Translations under genes and position numbers: made by a program
NCBI RefSeq assembly: GCF_000213175.1
Contig: NW_009799102.1
Coordinates: forward strand, 1,105,972 to 1,169,971
From: Neurospora tetrasperma FGSC 2508
Taxonomy: Eukaryota; Ascomycota; Sordariomycetes; Sordariales; Sordariaceae
DNA: 64,000 nucleotides
Direction: 5' to 3'
The notes under the pieces: model-generated
The model's database searches: none
What the model was told of the DNA's origin: nothing
What the model saw: the letters and a program-made list of their open reading frames with translations, nothing else
Shown here: one piece after another, positions 1 through 9,991 of the stretch
Numbering within the stretch: the stretch's first letter is position 1
Layout: every line of letters begins with the position of its first letter

Positions 1-116
1 CCCACACCAGTTCCCCCACGAACACTCTACTCTGTCTTTCCCAAGGACATTACTTCAGTAGTTTTGACATTTCCTTGCGTCTGTCCCCGCCTGTAGAGAC
101 TCGATGCTTGCAGAGT

Positions 117-794
117 TTACAAGTCGGGATCACTGTCTGTGTCAGGGTTACTGACTCTGGCCTTCCGCTTCTCCCTCCCCTGGTTTTTCTGTGTACCGCT
201 CCCGTTCCCATTCGTGTTCTCCTCCCCGCCTCCATTCCCATTCTCGTTCTCGTCCCCGTGCCTATTCTCGATATCAACCCCATCCCCACCCTCCTTCCCA
301 TAATCACCATCCTCCAAGCCCACATCCGTCCCCCTATCCGCTATCTTTGTCCCCATCTCCCTAAATTGCTCCGCGATCATCGCTATTAGCTGCCCTTCGG
401 TCGCCATGTCGAGCGCTTTCCTCGTGAAGATTTCCATATTATCGCCTTCGTCCAGGGCGGCTACGGTGTCTTCTAGCGCAATAAGTCGCTGGCAGAGGTC
501 GCCTGTGATGATCTTGAGGTCATCGATGCGGTCCCAGATGTATTGGTAGAGGGAGGCGATTTCGGAGTAAGTTGGCTTGGGCTTGCTGGTGGTGGTGATG
601 GCTGAGTTTGCCGTATTTGACGGTAGAATCGGAGGGAGGGATTTGCTTCTGGTGATTCGTGGCGGGAGAGGGCTTGGTGGCTTGGGTTGGGAAGTGAAGA
701 GGGGGGCTGGCGATGAAGGAGGTGGAGACAGTGAGGATGATGTAGCTGGATGGAGTCTCTCACTTTGAGAGTCGTTAGGACCTGGACTAGTCAT
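117..794 (-). CDS. hypothetical protein with central helical (coiled-coil-like) segment
   Basis: Uninterrupted 225-codon ORF that I do not recognise. The N-terminal 75 residues are Pro/Ser/Thr-rich and disordered. A helical segment of about 80 residues follows (from YSEIASLYQYIWDRIDD to MIAEQFREMGTKIADR) with heptad-like hydrophobic spacing. The C-terminal tail is Gly/Asn/Glu/Asp-rich, contains a basic patch (GREKRKAR) and ends in an acidic DTDSDPDL. I chose the ATG at 794 (MTSPGPND) because the 36 residues added by the next in-frame ATG, at 902, read like a translated pyrimidine tract that ends in CAG just before the 794 ATG, so that stretch may be leader or an intron end. No neighbouring gene suggests a role. 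The ORF is probably real by length and composition, but the function is unknown. Confidence 0.55.
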   Translation of the reverse strand: MTSPGPNDSQSERLHPATSSSLSPPPSSPAPLFTSQPKPPSPLPPRITRSKSLPPILPSNTANSAITTTSKPKPTYSEIASLYQYIWDRIDDLKIITGDLCQRLIALEDTVAALDEGDNMEIFTRKALDMATEGQLIAMIAEQFREMGTKIADRGTDVGLEDGDYGKEGGDGVDIENRHGDENENGNGGGEENTNGNGSGTQKNQGREKRKARVSNPDTDSDPDL

Positions 795-2579
795 CTGCGA
801 GGAGAGGGGAATGAAGAAAAAAACTGTTGGGGCGTGGCGAGAGTTTTGGCGTTGCGGTTGGGTATTGGCACTATTGGAGAAATACCTCAGTGTAAGTTCC
901 ATTGGTGTGCGCGATACTAACTATCTGCACGTTTCATATAGTAAATTAAATCGCACATTCATCCCAAAGAACGTACTAGAGTATACTCGTTTTCTCAAGA
1001 CAAGTCGATTGGATCTGCAATCATCGACCTCATTCTGCTGCCTCAGTTTGATGCGATCACAATATCTCAAACGGCCCCCCACAAGCGTAATCCGTGGCCG
1101 CCATGTACAAACTAGCAAAGCATTATTGTAACGGAAAAGCATGGACAATCTCATACATTCAGGTATATCTCTTTCCATTTTATCTTGAATGATGGATGTC
1201 CTGCCTGTCTCATTTTCACTTTCCATTGATAGCTTGAACATACAGGAATCGACGAGGTGGACTCTTGCTTTGTATATTTCATTAGTGGCCCAATTCTCTC
1301 ATCAACTTTGCTCCTCTTCTCGGCTACCGCAGCAAACGCGAACACGCGGCCCAACACCCAAATATCATCAACACCCCCAAACAATGGAGGTGACGACAAC
1401 GACGGCCATAATAGCACCAGCATCACAATGGAACGGACAAAGGAAGCGTAAATGTCAAGGATATTGTTAAGGCTATGGGAAGATATGCGAGATAAGAATT
1501 AGGATGGTGATCAAGACACCAAGAGCTGAGCAGGTATTGAGGACAGAACCATGCCTAACAGAAGCATTGGGAAGAGGAGAAAGAGGAAGATACCTATAGT
1601 CATCAATACCTCTATGTTGATCTATTTGTTCCCAAATGGCTACAGCTGGAGCAAGTCTCGCTGGGCACTCAAAGATGAACAACTCAAGCACACATCGATA
1701 TGTCATGTCACGAAGCTGGAGCAAAATGTGAATTGCAATGATTTTTGACAACTACCATAATAGCTGTTTCCAAACGATATCACTTCTCTCGCCAATCCGC
1801 TGAGGGTTTTTTTCCTACCCTACCCTCTCCCGCATCCATAAACCACTCCAACTTGATTAGAGTTGATGCTTGAGAGAGCATCTAGCGAATTTTCCAAGAG
1901 ACATTGCCTCCCACGTAAGGTGAAGCATCAATTATGTATCATGTCTTGGTGTGCTCGTGAGCTGCTCATATGATCATAACCTCGTAGCCTCGTAACGTCA
2001 TAACCGTCGTATCTGTTCATCCATGAATCCCTTGTCGACGAAAAAAAAAAAAAGAGAGAGGAAAAGCGCTTGAAAATGCATGATGGGTATCTCGGGGTAT
2101 CTGGGTATCATCCTCCCTCCTTCCAAGTGCCAAGTGCCAAATCAGAAATATGTAAACCCTGTCCGAAACAAAAGTGACTGTTGGTTGCCATGAAACTGTA
2201 CTTTGTGCTGTTGTTGTGCTAAACAGCACTGCCAATCATGAACTGACTGCCACTTTGTAAGATTAGTGAAAGCAGGTAAGGAAATGAGAAAAAGGAAATC
2301 GTATCCGTTTGTCGATCTGTTTGCCGACTTTATTTGTTTGTTTGTTGATCTGTTGTCAACTGGCTGTGTGCCGATGTCTTGAATGGCCGATACATAAGAC
2401 CAAATCTTTCGCGCGTTCCACCAGACTGTTTGTTGATGGATGTTGCTGGATGTTGGACGTTGAAGCCTTTCAGACACCAATCATTTCTGCGCCACCTAAA
2501 TAGAAGAAACACTTTCCGTCCACCTGCTCTGTGTTGTATCACACAAATCGTTCACTCCTTTCGCAGAAGCCCTCGCCAT
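795..2579. other. intergenic region, no gene seen
   Basis: About 1.8 kb between two minus-strand genes. It holds only short ORFs without domains, an A-run near 2041 and the 3' flank of the Gln-rich gene. I see no tRNA or repeat family here. Confidence 0.6.
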
Positions 2580-5276
2580 CTACTCGTCCTCCTCCATCTC
2601 GGCCAACTGAACCGGGTTCTCACCCTTCTTCCACTGCTCGAACCAAGCCTTGGTGGTGAGAGTCCCAAAGAACGGACGCAGCGCGAGCAGATTCTCCTCA
2701 GCTGTCTTCCAACTCTCCCAACGGAAACCGCCGGGGATCTCGTCGTGGTGGCCGCAGGCGAACAAGCCGCTGCTGTGGACCAGGTTGATAAAGTACTCCA
2801 GATGGCTCACGTCGCGCTCGGTGCCGCTGCCTGTCGGTGACAGATTGAATCGGGCGATGATCTCACGATTGTCAGGAATGAAACGAGGGCTGGATTCGGG
2901 GATGGGATAGATGACAATGTCGCTGCTGGCACTGAGGATGGCGTAACTGCTGGTGTTGCCGGTATTGGTGCCGTTGCTGTTGCTGGCCGCAGACGATGAG
3001 GTCGAAGAGGGGGCTGATGCAGGGGCAGGGGACGAGGAGGCCTGCGGTGGGTTTTGGACAGGCAGTGGGTTGTGAGAGAACGATGGGCTGCGCTCAGTCG
3101 GAAGACTAGTGAAACCAAAGGCGATGGCGGCTTCGCTGAGGGGGACAGGGCGGCGGGGAGCCGGGGCATAAGGGTCGTCCTCATCATTGTTTTGCTCGTT
3201 GACTTCGTCGTCATCAAGCAGGGTGAGCAGTCGTCCCTCGATGTCGTAGGCAGGCTCAAACTCCTCTTGAGTGGGAGCCGGCTGCTCAATGGCGGCCTGC
3301 TGTCGGAAGAGATCTTGTTGCTGAACAGGGGCAGGCTGCTGTTGATCAAAAGGCTGCTGCTGCGAGAATTCTTGTTGCTCTATGACAGGCTGCTGCTGAA
3401 CAGGAGCAGGTTGCTGCTGAGCAAAGTTCTGTTGCTGAGCGAGAGGCTGTTGTTGCGCAGTGGGAAACTGCTGCTGAACCGGAATCTCCCTGGGCGTCGA
3501 GACAAACTCGAGGAAAGCAGGCATGATATTGGCGGGAATCAAGTAGAAGGCGCGGTCCTCAAAGACGTACATGGTGCGAGGGGAGTTGAGACCGGTACCC
3601 GCGCCTTTTCCGAGACCGAACTTGGCCGAGGAGGCCGACTTGGACAATCTGCCCTTAACCTTGGCCTTCTTCGACACTTTTCTCTTCTTGGCCGGGGTGT
3701 CGCTGACATTTGGGGTGCGAGTCGAGTTGCCGCGCTTACGCTTTTTGGGAGGGCTGCTGGGCTCAGGGGTTGTCACGTTGTTCAGTTGGGCCTGCTGTTT
3801 TGTGTCAGTCAACCTATCGAAAATATTGGGAATTGCAATGCTTACCTGGTTGGCTTGCTTCATGGCGTTGAGTTTAGCATTTTCCTGGTTGAGGAAGACG
3901 ACAAGAGGGTCGTTCTCGATGCCGTTGCTGGGAGGGGCAGGCGTAATAAAAGGGTCATTGTTGAAAAGATTGTTGTGGGCAGGAGGAGGCGCACTTCCTT
4001 CTACGGGAATATCCTGCAAGATCGCATTGCTGGCAAGAGTAGGGTCAAAGAGAGGATCGTTTTCAGTGACCTTGTTGGCAGCAGGAGGCGCATATCCTTC
4101 TACAGGAGCATCTTGGGAGATCGCATTGCTGGCAGGAGCAGGCGCATTTTTGCTCGTGGGAACACGCTGGGGGATCGAATCGCTGAAGTTGCGAAGGGGG
4201 GCATCGAGGTCATACTCATAGTCCTGGGGGAGGAGCTCAGCTCCCCAGAGATACTCGCTGATGGCAGCTTCGTCTTGGTAACCGTTGTCGCCAGCCTCAG
4301 AATCGGCAATCTGCTCGTCGTTGGTGGGAGTCTTATTTTTCCTGGCTTTCTTCGTAGGGCGTTTTGCGGCAGGTTTCTTTGGCAAAGAGGCCCTCTTCTT
4401 AGCCGACTTCTTGGGCGTGGAAGCCTGAGGTTGTTGAGCGGGAAATGGGGTTGTGGGAATATGAGGAAAACCTTGGTACTGGGCATGCCCTGCGCTTGGG
4501 AAAAGTTGATGTTCGTGAACATTGTGCAGGTTCTCTGATGCAACGTTTAGAGCCTGCTGCTGGGGATTTGCAACCGGCAAGGCAAATGATGCGAAGGGAT
4601 CAACCTGGCCATAGTTGACATCTTGCAGTGGTTGACCAAAGGCAACGTTGGGGCCCGTAAGATCAACGTTGTCGCTTGTGAGATCAACAAAGTTCTGATG
4701 ATTCTCGCTCGCAGGAGAGAAAGATGCCGACAAGTCACCAAAATTGTTGTTTTCGATTCCCCAGCCAGCTGAGAAGTCTTGGACAGGAGAGATGTTGAAA
4801 GAGCTCGGTGAATCACCAGCGTTGCCAGCGGGAGAGGTGTTGAAATTGTTGAGCGAATCCGCGACGGGAGTGGTGTTGGTAGAGTTGTGTGAAGTCTGGC
4901 CGGGAGAGTTGTTGAAAGATGTTTGCGGAGTCGCGGCGGGAATGATGGTGAAAGAGTTGTGCGAATTCTGGACAGGAGTGTTGTTGTTGAAGAGATCATA
5001 CGAGTTGTCGGCACGCGGAGTCATCAAAGACACTGACGAATTGGCGCGGCTCTGATGGGCAACTTGCGACGTCTGATCATGGAAGAGGTTCTCGGATGGC
5101 CAGTTGACGGCATTCTGAGAAATGACGTTCTGCTGCTGCTGCTGCTGCTGCTGCTGAACCTGGAGATCGCCAAAGTCGTCGAAGTTGAAATCGTCATTGA
5201 CAGACATCATCAAAGCCTGATCAAGCTCAAAGTCCTCAAGGTTCAAATCGCACAGCGGGCTGTTTGAGGTTCCCAT
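2580..5276 (-). CDS. large Gln/Pro/Ser-rich, probably nuclear protein of unknown function
   Basis: Start ATG at 5276 (MGTSNSPLCDLNLEDF), stop at 2580. One probable intron at 3795-3845 (51 nt, GTAAGC donor, GACTGAC branch, CAG acceptor) leaves an 881-residue protein; the intron is a multiple of three and stop-free, so the unspliced frame (898 codons) is also open. The N-terminus is acidic with hydrophobics (LNLEDFELDQALMM) followed by poly-Gln, resembling an activation domain. Two basic clusters (around KKSAKKRASLPKK and PPKKRKRGN) could be nuclear localisation signals. Imperfect repeats of the type NAI.QD.PVEG.APP occur in the middle, and a second Gln-rich block precedes a folded-looking, Trp/Phe-rich C-terminal region of about 90 residues. 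No family recognised. A second Gln-rich ORF lies directly upstream in the same frame, three sense codons away (next entries). Transcriptional regulator is only an inference from composition. Confidence 0.7.
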   Translation of the reverse strand: MGTSNSPLCDLNLEDFELDQALMMSVNDDFNFDDFGDLQVQQQQQQQQQNVISQNAVNWPSENLFHDQTSQVAHQSRANSSVSLMTPRADNSYDLFNNNTPVQNSHNSFTIIPAATPQTSFNNSPGQTSHNSTNTTPVADSLNNFNTSPAGNAGDSPSSFNISPVQDFSAGWGIENNNFGDLSASFSPASENHQNFVDLTSDNVDLTGPNVAFGQPLQDVNYGQVDPFASFALPVANPQQQALNVASENLHNVHEHQLFPSAGHAQYQGFPHIPTTPFPAQQPQASTPKKSAKKRASLPKKPAAKRPTKKARKNKTPTNDEQIADSEAGDNGYQDEAAISEYLWGAELLPQDYEYDLDAPLRNFSDSIPQRVPTSKNAPAPASNAISQDAPVEGYAPPAANKVTENDPLFDPTLASNAILQDIPVEGSAPPPAHNNLFNNDPFITPAPPSNGIENDPLVVFLNQENAKLNAMKQANQVSIAIPNIFDRLTDTKQQAQLNNVTTPEPSSPPKKRKRGNSTRTPNVSDTPAKKRKVSKKAKVKGRLSKSASSAKFGLGKGAGTGLNSPRTMYVFEDRAFYLIPANIMPAFLEFVSTPREIPVQQQFPTAQQQPLAQQQNFAQQQPAPVQQQPVIEQQEFSQQQPFDQQQPAPVQQQDLFRQQAAIEQPAPTQEEFEPAYDIEGRLLTLLDDDEVNEQNNDEDDPYAPAPRRPVPLSEAAIAFGFTSLPTERSPSFSHNPLPVQNPPQASSSPAPASAPSSTSSSAASNSNGTNTGNTSSYAILSASSDIVIYPIPESSPRFIPDNREIIARFNLSPTGSGTERDVSHLEYFINLVHSSGLFACGHHDEIPGGFRWESWKTAEENLLALRPFFGTLTTKAWFEQWKKGENPVQLAEMEEDE
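3795..3845 (-). other. in-frame, stop-free 51-nt intron
   Basis: On the minus strand the donor GTAAGC follows AACCAG, a branch-like GACTGAC lies about 10 nt before the acceptor AAAACAG, and the next exon starts CAGGCC. Splicing joins Asn-Gln to Gln-Ala-Gln, restoring a continuous polar stretch. Acceptor slippage by three bases (CAGCAG) is possible. Length and lack of stops mean retention would insert 17 residues. Confidence 0.75.
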
Positions 5277-5303
5277 GGCATTCTCCTAGATACCATGGGG
5301 ACC
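5268..5303 (-). promoter_or_regulatory. RNA hairpin with the in-frame UAG in its loop (candidate A-to-I editing site)
   Basis: In the minus-strand transcript the arms GGUCCCCAUGG (5303-5293) and CCAUGGGAACC (5278-5268) pair over 11 positions with a single C-A mismatch, enclosing a 14-nt loop that contains CUAGG. The UAG stop of the upstream ORF is in the loop, the adenosine corresponds to position 5287 and is preceded by U. The AUG of the downstream ORF (5276) is within the 3' arm. The pairing is seen directly in the sequence; a role in editing or recoding is inferred from what is known of sexual-stage editing in Sordariomycetes. Confidence 0.55.
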
Positions 5304-5708
5304 CAATTGCTGCTGGGCATTGAACTCAAAAGAGTTGTTGGTGATGTCAGGGTGAGTGGCTCCCTGCTGCCAGTTCATCTGCGCCTGTTGGGGATGATAC
5401 ATAACCTTCTGGGGTTGTTGCAAGTTGTGGCCATGCTGCTGGGGGTGCTGAAAGACTTGGGCATGCTGTTGAGGAGACTGTGACGGTTCAAAGTACTGCT
5501 GAGGGAGATCGCTCTCCTGAAAGGTTTGCGCAAAGACCCGACGCTGTCCGCGATGCGGGGCCTGCTGGACTGGTGAAGGCATCTGCATCTGGTAGTTGCC
5601 AGGCTGCATGAATAGATTCTGAGGTTGAGGTCCTCCAAATTGCTGCTGAGGCAATTGACCTTGCTGGCGCAATTGGCCGTGCTCAAATTGCTGCGGATGC
5701 TGCTGCAT
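5286..5708 (-). CDS. Gln-rich ORF upstream of and in frame with the large Gln-rich gene
   Basis: ATG at 5708 (MQQHPQQFEHGQLRQQ), 140 residues, about one third Gln, with Pro, His and Met; it ends at a TAG at 5286-5288. The next same-frame ATG (5276) comes after only three sense codons (GAG AAT GCC) and starts the 881-residue Gln-rich protein. Same strand, same frame and matching composition suggest that both ORFs belong to one transcript. Possibilities are an unusually long upstream ORF, one protein interrupted by a recoded or edited stop, or a recent nonsense change. I found no in-phase splice pair that removes the TAG. If the stop were read as Trp, the product would be 1025 residues. The coding character of this part is fairly clear; its relation to the downstream ORF is inference. 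Confidence 0.6.
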   Translation of the reverse strand: MQQHPQQFEHGQLRQQGQLPQQQFGGPQPQNLFMQPGNYQMQMPSPVQQAPHRGQRRVFAQTFQESDLPQQYFEPSQSPQQHAQVFQHPQQHGHNLQQPQKVMYHPQQAQMNWQQGATHPDITNNSFEFNAQQQLGPHGI

Positions 5709-6730
5709 TGCGAGAATGTTGTACGATGTCGCAAAAGGTGGCGAGTTGAAGCAGAAAATGCGACGAGAAATTGGAGAGGAGAATGGAGAGACAGTTACTG
5801 TAGAAAGGCAGTGAAGAGACGGAGTTGATGGAATCAATTGGGATTCAAGATGGTGATTGAATGGGTGGAAAAAGTTGAGATGGTTGGTGGTGGTCGAGTT
5901 TGGGTCCAAGTGGTTGGTGATGGATGAAGCGAGGAAGAAGTTTGGGAGAAGAGAGGAGGGGTCGGGGCCGGGTTGAAATAGTAAAAAAAATTCTGTGTGC
6001 CCTGTGCAGAAATTTTGCGTGGAGCCTGCGGCCAAGTCGATGTTGGAAATGGTGTTGAGGCCAAAGTAAGTTGAAGGTGAGGTGGTGGTGAGAAGTGATG
6101 GGTTGGTGATGTTGAAGCCGACGGCTGACCCGAAGAGTGTCGTGATATCAAACTCGCACACATTGGCGGCACAGCTAGAATAGAAGGCAGTGGCTCCACA
6201 TGCTTTGACTTGAGCTAATTATCATCCAATGTTTAGGGACAGACTCTTCACTTTGTAAGACGAAGAAGAATATGTTATTGCAAGAGTCGCTATTTCGCTA
6301 ATGGTGATATCGAAAGATGAAAGAAAGTCTACTCGATCAACCACCGTTGTCCCTCTATGCCCTTTTGATGGCTTCCTACCTATCAGTGACGGGATACGAG
6401 ATATAACCATGGCATCGTGCTTCTTCCATCCCAAATCAAAGAAGAAAAACCCACCCAGAAACCTCAAAGCTCAAATCGTTCCTCCTCCGGGAGACTACAT
6501 CGAAACGCAAGGTTGGCCGGCCGCGCCTTGGCAATTAGGAGCATTCACTGTGCTTCCCGGCGAGGAATTCTCGTTCCTCCTCTTACGTTACCGTTGAAAA
6601 ACAGAGCCCTTTTCGTTCTCGCTTTTCCACCCCCAACACACAAGCGTTCAGTTCGCACTGCCCGCACGACCCGCACCCAGGTCCCCAGAGACAAAACATA
6701 TCGAGGAAAAGATTTTCTTCCTCGTCTCCA
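5709..6730. other. intergenic region and leader of the Gln-rich gene
   Basis: The minus-strand frame upstream of 5708 stays open to 6161, but its translation (Thr/Ser/Phe/Asn-rich, no domain) looks like leader. The rest, to 6730, is the 3' flank of the AT-hook gene and the promoter region of the Gln-rich gene. No other gene seen. Confidence 0.5.
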
Positions 6731-7519
6731 TCACCTTGCCCGCGGTTCGCTCTGGGAAGAGGCCATCTCGACATATCGATCACCGAAGAGGTCGTCTACG
6801 TCCTCAACGTCGTCGTTCTGGTCCTGATCCTGATCACGTTCCGCGCAGATAGGCATCGGTTCGCTCTGGGAAGAGGCCGTTTCGACATATCGGTCGCCAA
6901 ACAGGTCGTCCTCATCTTCAACGTCGTCGTTCTGGTTTCTGACGAGGGAAGGTTGAGGAATGGGCGGAGGCGAGGTTTTCCTGGAGCGGGCCGCCGCCTC
7001 GAGACGCTGTCCAAAGTAGTCGGTCGAGGAGCCCGTGGAGCCGTTAATGGGGTCTTGTTGGCCGACTGGCGAAGGCTCCCGAGGTAGCGTCGGCTGTTGT
7101 GCCGCTTCAGCCTGCGCTTGCTGTTGTCCAGGTTTGGGCTTGTTCTTACTACCCTTCGGCCTCCCCGGACTCCGCTTCTTTGGAGGGCCGTCCTCCGGAT
7201 CATTGGAGGAAGTTGTTGTTGCTTGTCCTCCACAGTTCTCCGGATCAGCGGTAGGTCTCTTTCTCTTCCGGCTGGTCTCCTTTTTGGGGGCTTGGGGAGG
7301 TTTAGGTGTCTTGCGCGCTTTGCGGGGCTTGGGTGCCTTTTTCTTCGCGTCGTTCTCATCCCTCCATGCCAACCACGCAAGACGCTCTGCCTCCCTTTGG
7401 GCCTTCTGCTCCGGCGTCGTGGTTTCCTCTTCCCTCGCCACATTCCGTACGGACTCTTGTAGAAGAGCGAGCCATTGAGCGTAAACCTCATCTTGCGAAT
7501 CTTCCGAAGACGAAGACAT
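6731..7519 (-). CDS. AT-hook DNA-binding protein with a C-terminal 26-residue duplication
   Basis: Single-exon 262-residue protein from ATG 7519 (MSSSSEDSQDEVY); an in-frame ATG five codons upstream (7534) is less likely. Residues 1-60 are acidic and helical with Trp-Leu-Ala repeats (RLAWLAWRDEND). Residues 58-90 are Lys/Pro/Arg-rich with an NLS-like SRKRKRP. Residues 114-128 carry an AT-hook core, KKRSPGRPKGSKNK, which binds the minor groove of AT-rich DNA. The C-terminus holds two near-identical copies of a block containing DDLFGDRYVE and ASSQSEP, separated by a short Asp/Gln/Arg-rich linker. AT-hook proteins are typically chromatin-associated; the specific role is not evident and I do not assign a family. 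Well supported as a gene by length, motif and duplication. Confidence 0.75.
   Translation of the reverse strand: MSSSSEDSQDEVYAQWLALLQESVRNVAREEETTTPEQKAQREAERLAWLAWRDENDAKKKAPKPRKARKTPKPPQAPKKETSRKRKRPTADPENCGGQATTTSSNDPEDGPPKKRSPGRPKGSKNKPKPGQQQAQAEAAQQPTLPREPSPVGQQDPINGSTGSSTDYFGQRLEAAARSRKTSPPPIPQPSLVRNQNDDVEDEDDLFGDRYVETASSQSEPMPICAERDQDQDQNDDVEDVDDLFGDRYVEMASSQSEPRAR
6744..6935 (-). repeat. duplicated 78-nt coding unit in the AT-hook gene
   Basis: Copies at about 6744-6821 and 6858-6935 share most bases (both begin GGTTCGCTCTGGGAAGAGGCC on the plus strand, and both contain a motif ending ACGTCGTCGTTCTGGT). The unit is 26 codons, so the frame is kept. The copies are separated by 36 nt. 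Confidence 0.85.
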
Positions 7520-9620
7520 GATGAGAACTGTCAAGATCTAGAGAAAAGGTACCAAGCGTTAACCAGAGCTGGCCACAGAAAGCGAGGAGTCGGTCCTAGC
7601 AGAGACAAAGAGAAGGGCAAAGGAGAACTGACGACTAGAAGAAGGAGAAGGAAAACACCAACGGCGAAGACAAGCTCAAGGAGGAAGGGTAACAGCGGCC
7701 ACGATGTCGATGAAGCAAAGGCCGACCAGGACTTTGAGTTGAGCAACAACGCGTATGTCGGTTGTCACCGTCGTCGCTGTCGTCGGTTCAGGGGGGTGGT
7801 GTATCATTCGCGTGAAGACAACAACCGATGAGTGGGGTGTCATCCGGGTGAAAATAGGGGATGGGTAATTGCAAGAGAACTGATCGACGAGACAGAGCGA
7901 AGGGAGAAAAGACGCATGATACATGGTGGAAGAAACGATGATACTGAGTGGCATGAAACTGGCATTCACTTGAGCTGTGCAAACCTGAAGGGATCTCCAA
8001 GGTCACAGATGCAACAATACGGGACAATAACAGACAAAAGCAAGAAGAATAAGCATAGGACCTTGATGGCCCGCAAAACACAGGTTCCAAAGATTGAAGC
8101 TCTCACGGTGAATGGTTAACTTTAGGTTTTTGCTTACCTACTATGTGGGGATATCGACCAGGAGATATCAACGACCGACAGCCGATAACGGATGATCGAG
8201 GACCAAAGCAAAAGCTTGAGGGTCCAAAAGGGATAGTCCTGTGATGGAGGTGAAGGATCGTGAGTGTTGAGTGTTGTCGTGGATAGCAACGATGCTGCGA
8301 GGCCGACGACAGCGAGATTGGTGATGAATGACAGAGATAAAGGATTTGGTGGTGATAGATCAAGATTGAACAAGCACAGTAGACGGTAGAGATGGCTTAT
8401 ACTATTTGAAAGATACTCAGTAACAAATGGTGTCTTTTGGAACCTAAGTCTGAAGCTGGATAGAGAAGAAGAAAAGAGAGGAAAAAGACGGAGAGCAACA
8501 TCGAGGAAGAGCGAGACTAAATAGCCCTTCCAACAAGCACATGTTCTTGGCTGACAACATCAGGAAAGGACTATTAAATCTTCATGCCCGGGTTAATAAT
8601 TTATGTCAGGTATGTCTCTGCAAAAGAAACAAGATGTAGATGGAAGCAATTGCAGGCGATGACGAGGCATTCGTGATAATGCAAAGAGGACGGAGTTGCG
8701 GTTGACTCCCTTACCAGCCCTGTCAGCAGGAAAGACGAGATATCATGCTTCTCTTGCCGGGAAAACATGCAAGAAGTTCGAGGGTAGGAAGCCTACGAGT
8801 GGGAGATGGCTATCATGGTACTTTGGTCTAGGAAAGAAATAATGCCTTGTCATATGATGGTTGAGAATGGGTTCATTGTTGAAGCGAACAGCAAATACTG
8901 GGGAAAGCACCACGTTTCTCTTGGTTTTCATGTAGGGGATGACGCGGAATGTTGATGAGGTGCGTCGACAATGAGCAGGAATATTAGGTTAATGTCCGGG
9001 CAGCAGAATTAGGAGGCTGCGGAAGGCATGACTCTATCTAGAAGCTTTCGAGACGGCTGGCAACGATGAGGCAGTTGTTGAGGCAGTTGTAAATGCACGA
9101 GAAGGGGCTGCAACAACGTATGGGGGTCTGGCCTGGAGCGACAACGAGGCCCGGTGTTAAGGAAAGGAGGCGAGGATAAGGGCGAGCACTGGAAGGGCAC
9201 TAGGTACCTCTGAACTATCCCCATAGGCCAGGTGTTGACTACTGAGAGAAGGGTTACTAAGAGATAGCATCGGTCTGAGCACTGTAAGAGCCCCTATTGA
9301 CCTTAAAACGATAGGGCTACCCGCTACTCTACACCCTCAAGGGGGGCCCGGAGATGGGAAACCGCTGGATCGGTTGACAGAGCACCTAGCATGGGCAGGA
9401 AGCTCCCGACACAAGAGATGGAAGTTTCCACAAGCTTTCTCCATCAAGAGCGCTTCTGGGACCACTAAGCGTAAGCTTTCCGATGCTGAACATTGTTGAC
9501 CAGCTGCTAGAAGTGTCATGGGAGGCTTCAATGACGGGTTCGGGGAGGAAGGTCGCTCCATCGGACCTGGGAAGCCACGAGACCCACTCTCAGAACATAA
9601 TACTACACACGGTAATTTAC

Positions 9621-9642
9621 CCCCCAAACTGCTTTTTGGGGG
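9621..9642. repeat. short perfect hairpin
   Basis: CCCCCAAA and TTTGGGGG pair perfectly around the 6-nt loop CTGCTT. It sits in the gene-poor region and has no assigned function. Confidence 0.6.
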
Positions 9643-9965
9643 TGAAGCAAAGAGATTTGGGTGGCCACGGTGGCCATTGATTACGAGCGGTAACAGTACC
9701 TGAACGTACCGGACGCACGGCATGACGAAGAAACTCCTGGAAGGTCCGTAGGATGCGTGAGACCATCGGTGTCGTGGGCGTCGACATGCTTTCATGAATG
9801 ATATTGCGGCAAGTCCAAAGGGAAACCGCACCCACAATGTTCAGATCATCAAGGATCAATGTAGCTGCTTAAACTGACGACTGCTTAACTCTTCCTCTCG
9901 TTGACCTAGATGTTGTACCCTTGGTTTTGCATCAATGGCAAAAGCTCCTGCCATCTCTTGAGTAC

Positions 9966-9991
9966 TTTTTTTTTTTTTTTTTTTTTTTTTT
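9966..9991. repeat. poly-T run (26 nt)
   Basis: Uninterrupted T homopolymer in the gene-poor region. It could be a simple repeat or a poly(A) relic of a minus-strand insertion, but no element body is visible next to it. Confidence 0.8.

Noticed and set aside
921-1470. Overlapping ORFs of about 90-106 codons on both strands
   Set aside because: No domains, no codon pattern, mutual overlap; typical chance ORFs in an intergenic region.
3054-4538. 494-codon plus-strand ORF opposite the Gln-rich gene
   Set aside because: Leu/Arg/Gly-rich antisense shadow of Gln and Asn codons on the other strand; it also crosses the intron without any sign of selection.
9600-9680. Hairpin and TGGCCA repeats as ends of a small transposon
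   Set aside because: No target-site duplication, terminal repeats at a distance or transposase remnant visible.
9337-9837. 166-codon minus-strand ORF in the gene-poor region
   Set aside because: Cys/Pro/Ser-rich composition without motifs, no supporting exon structure; likely chance.
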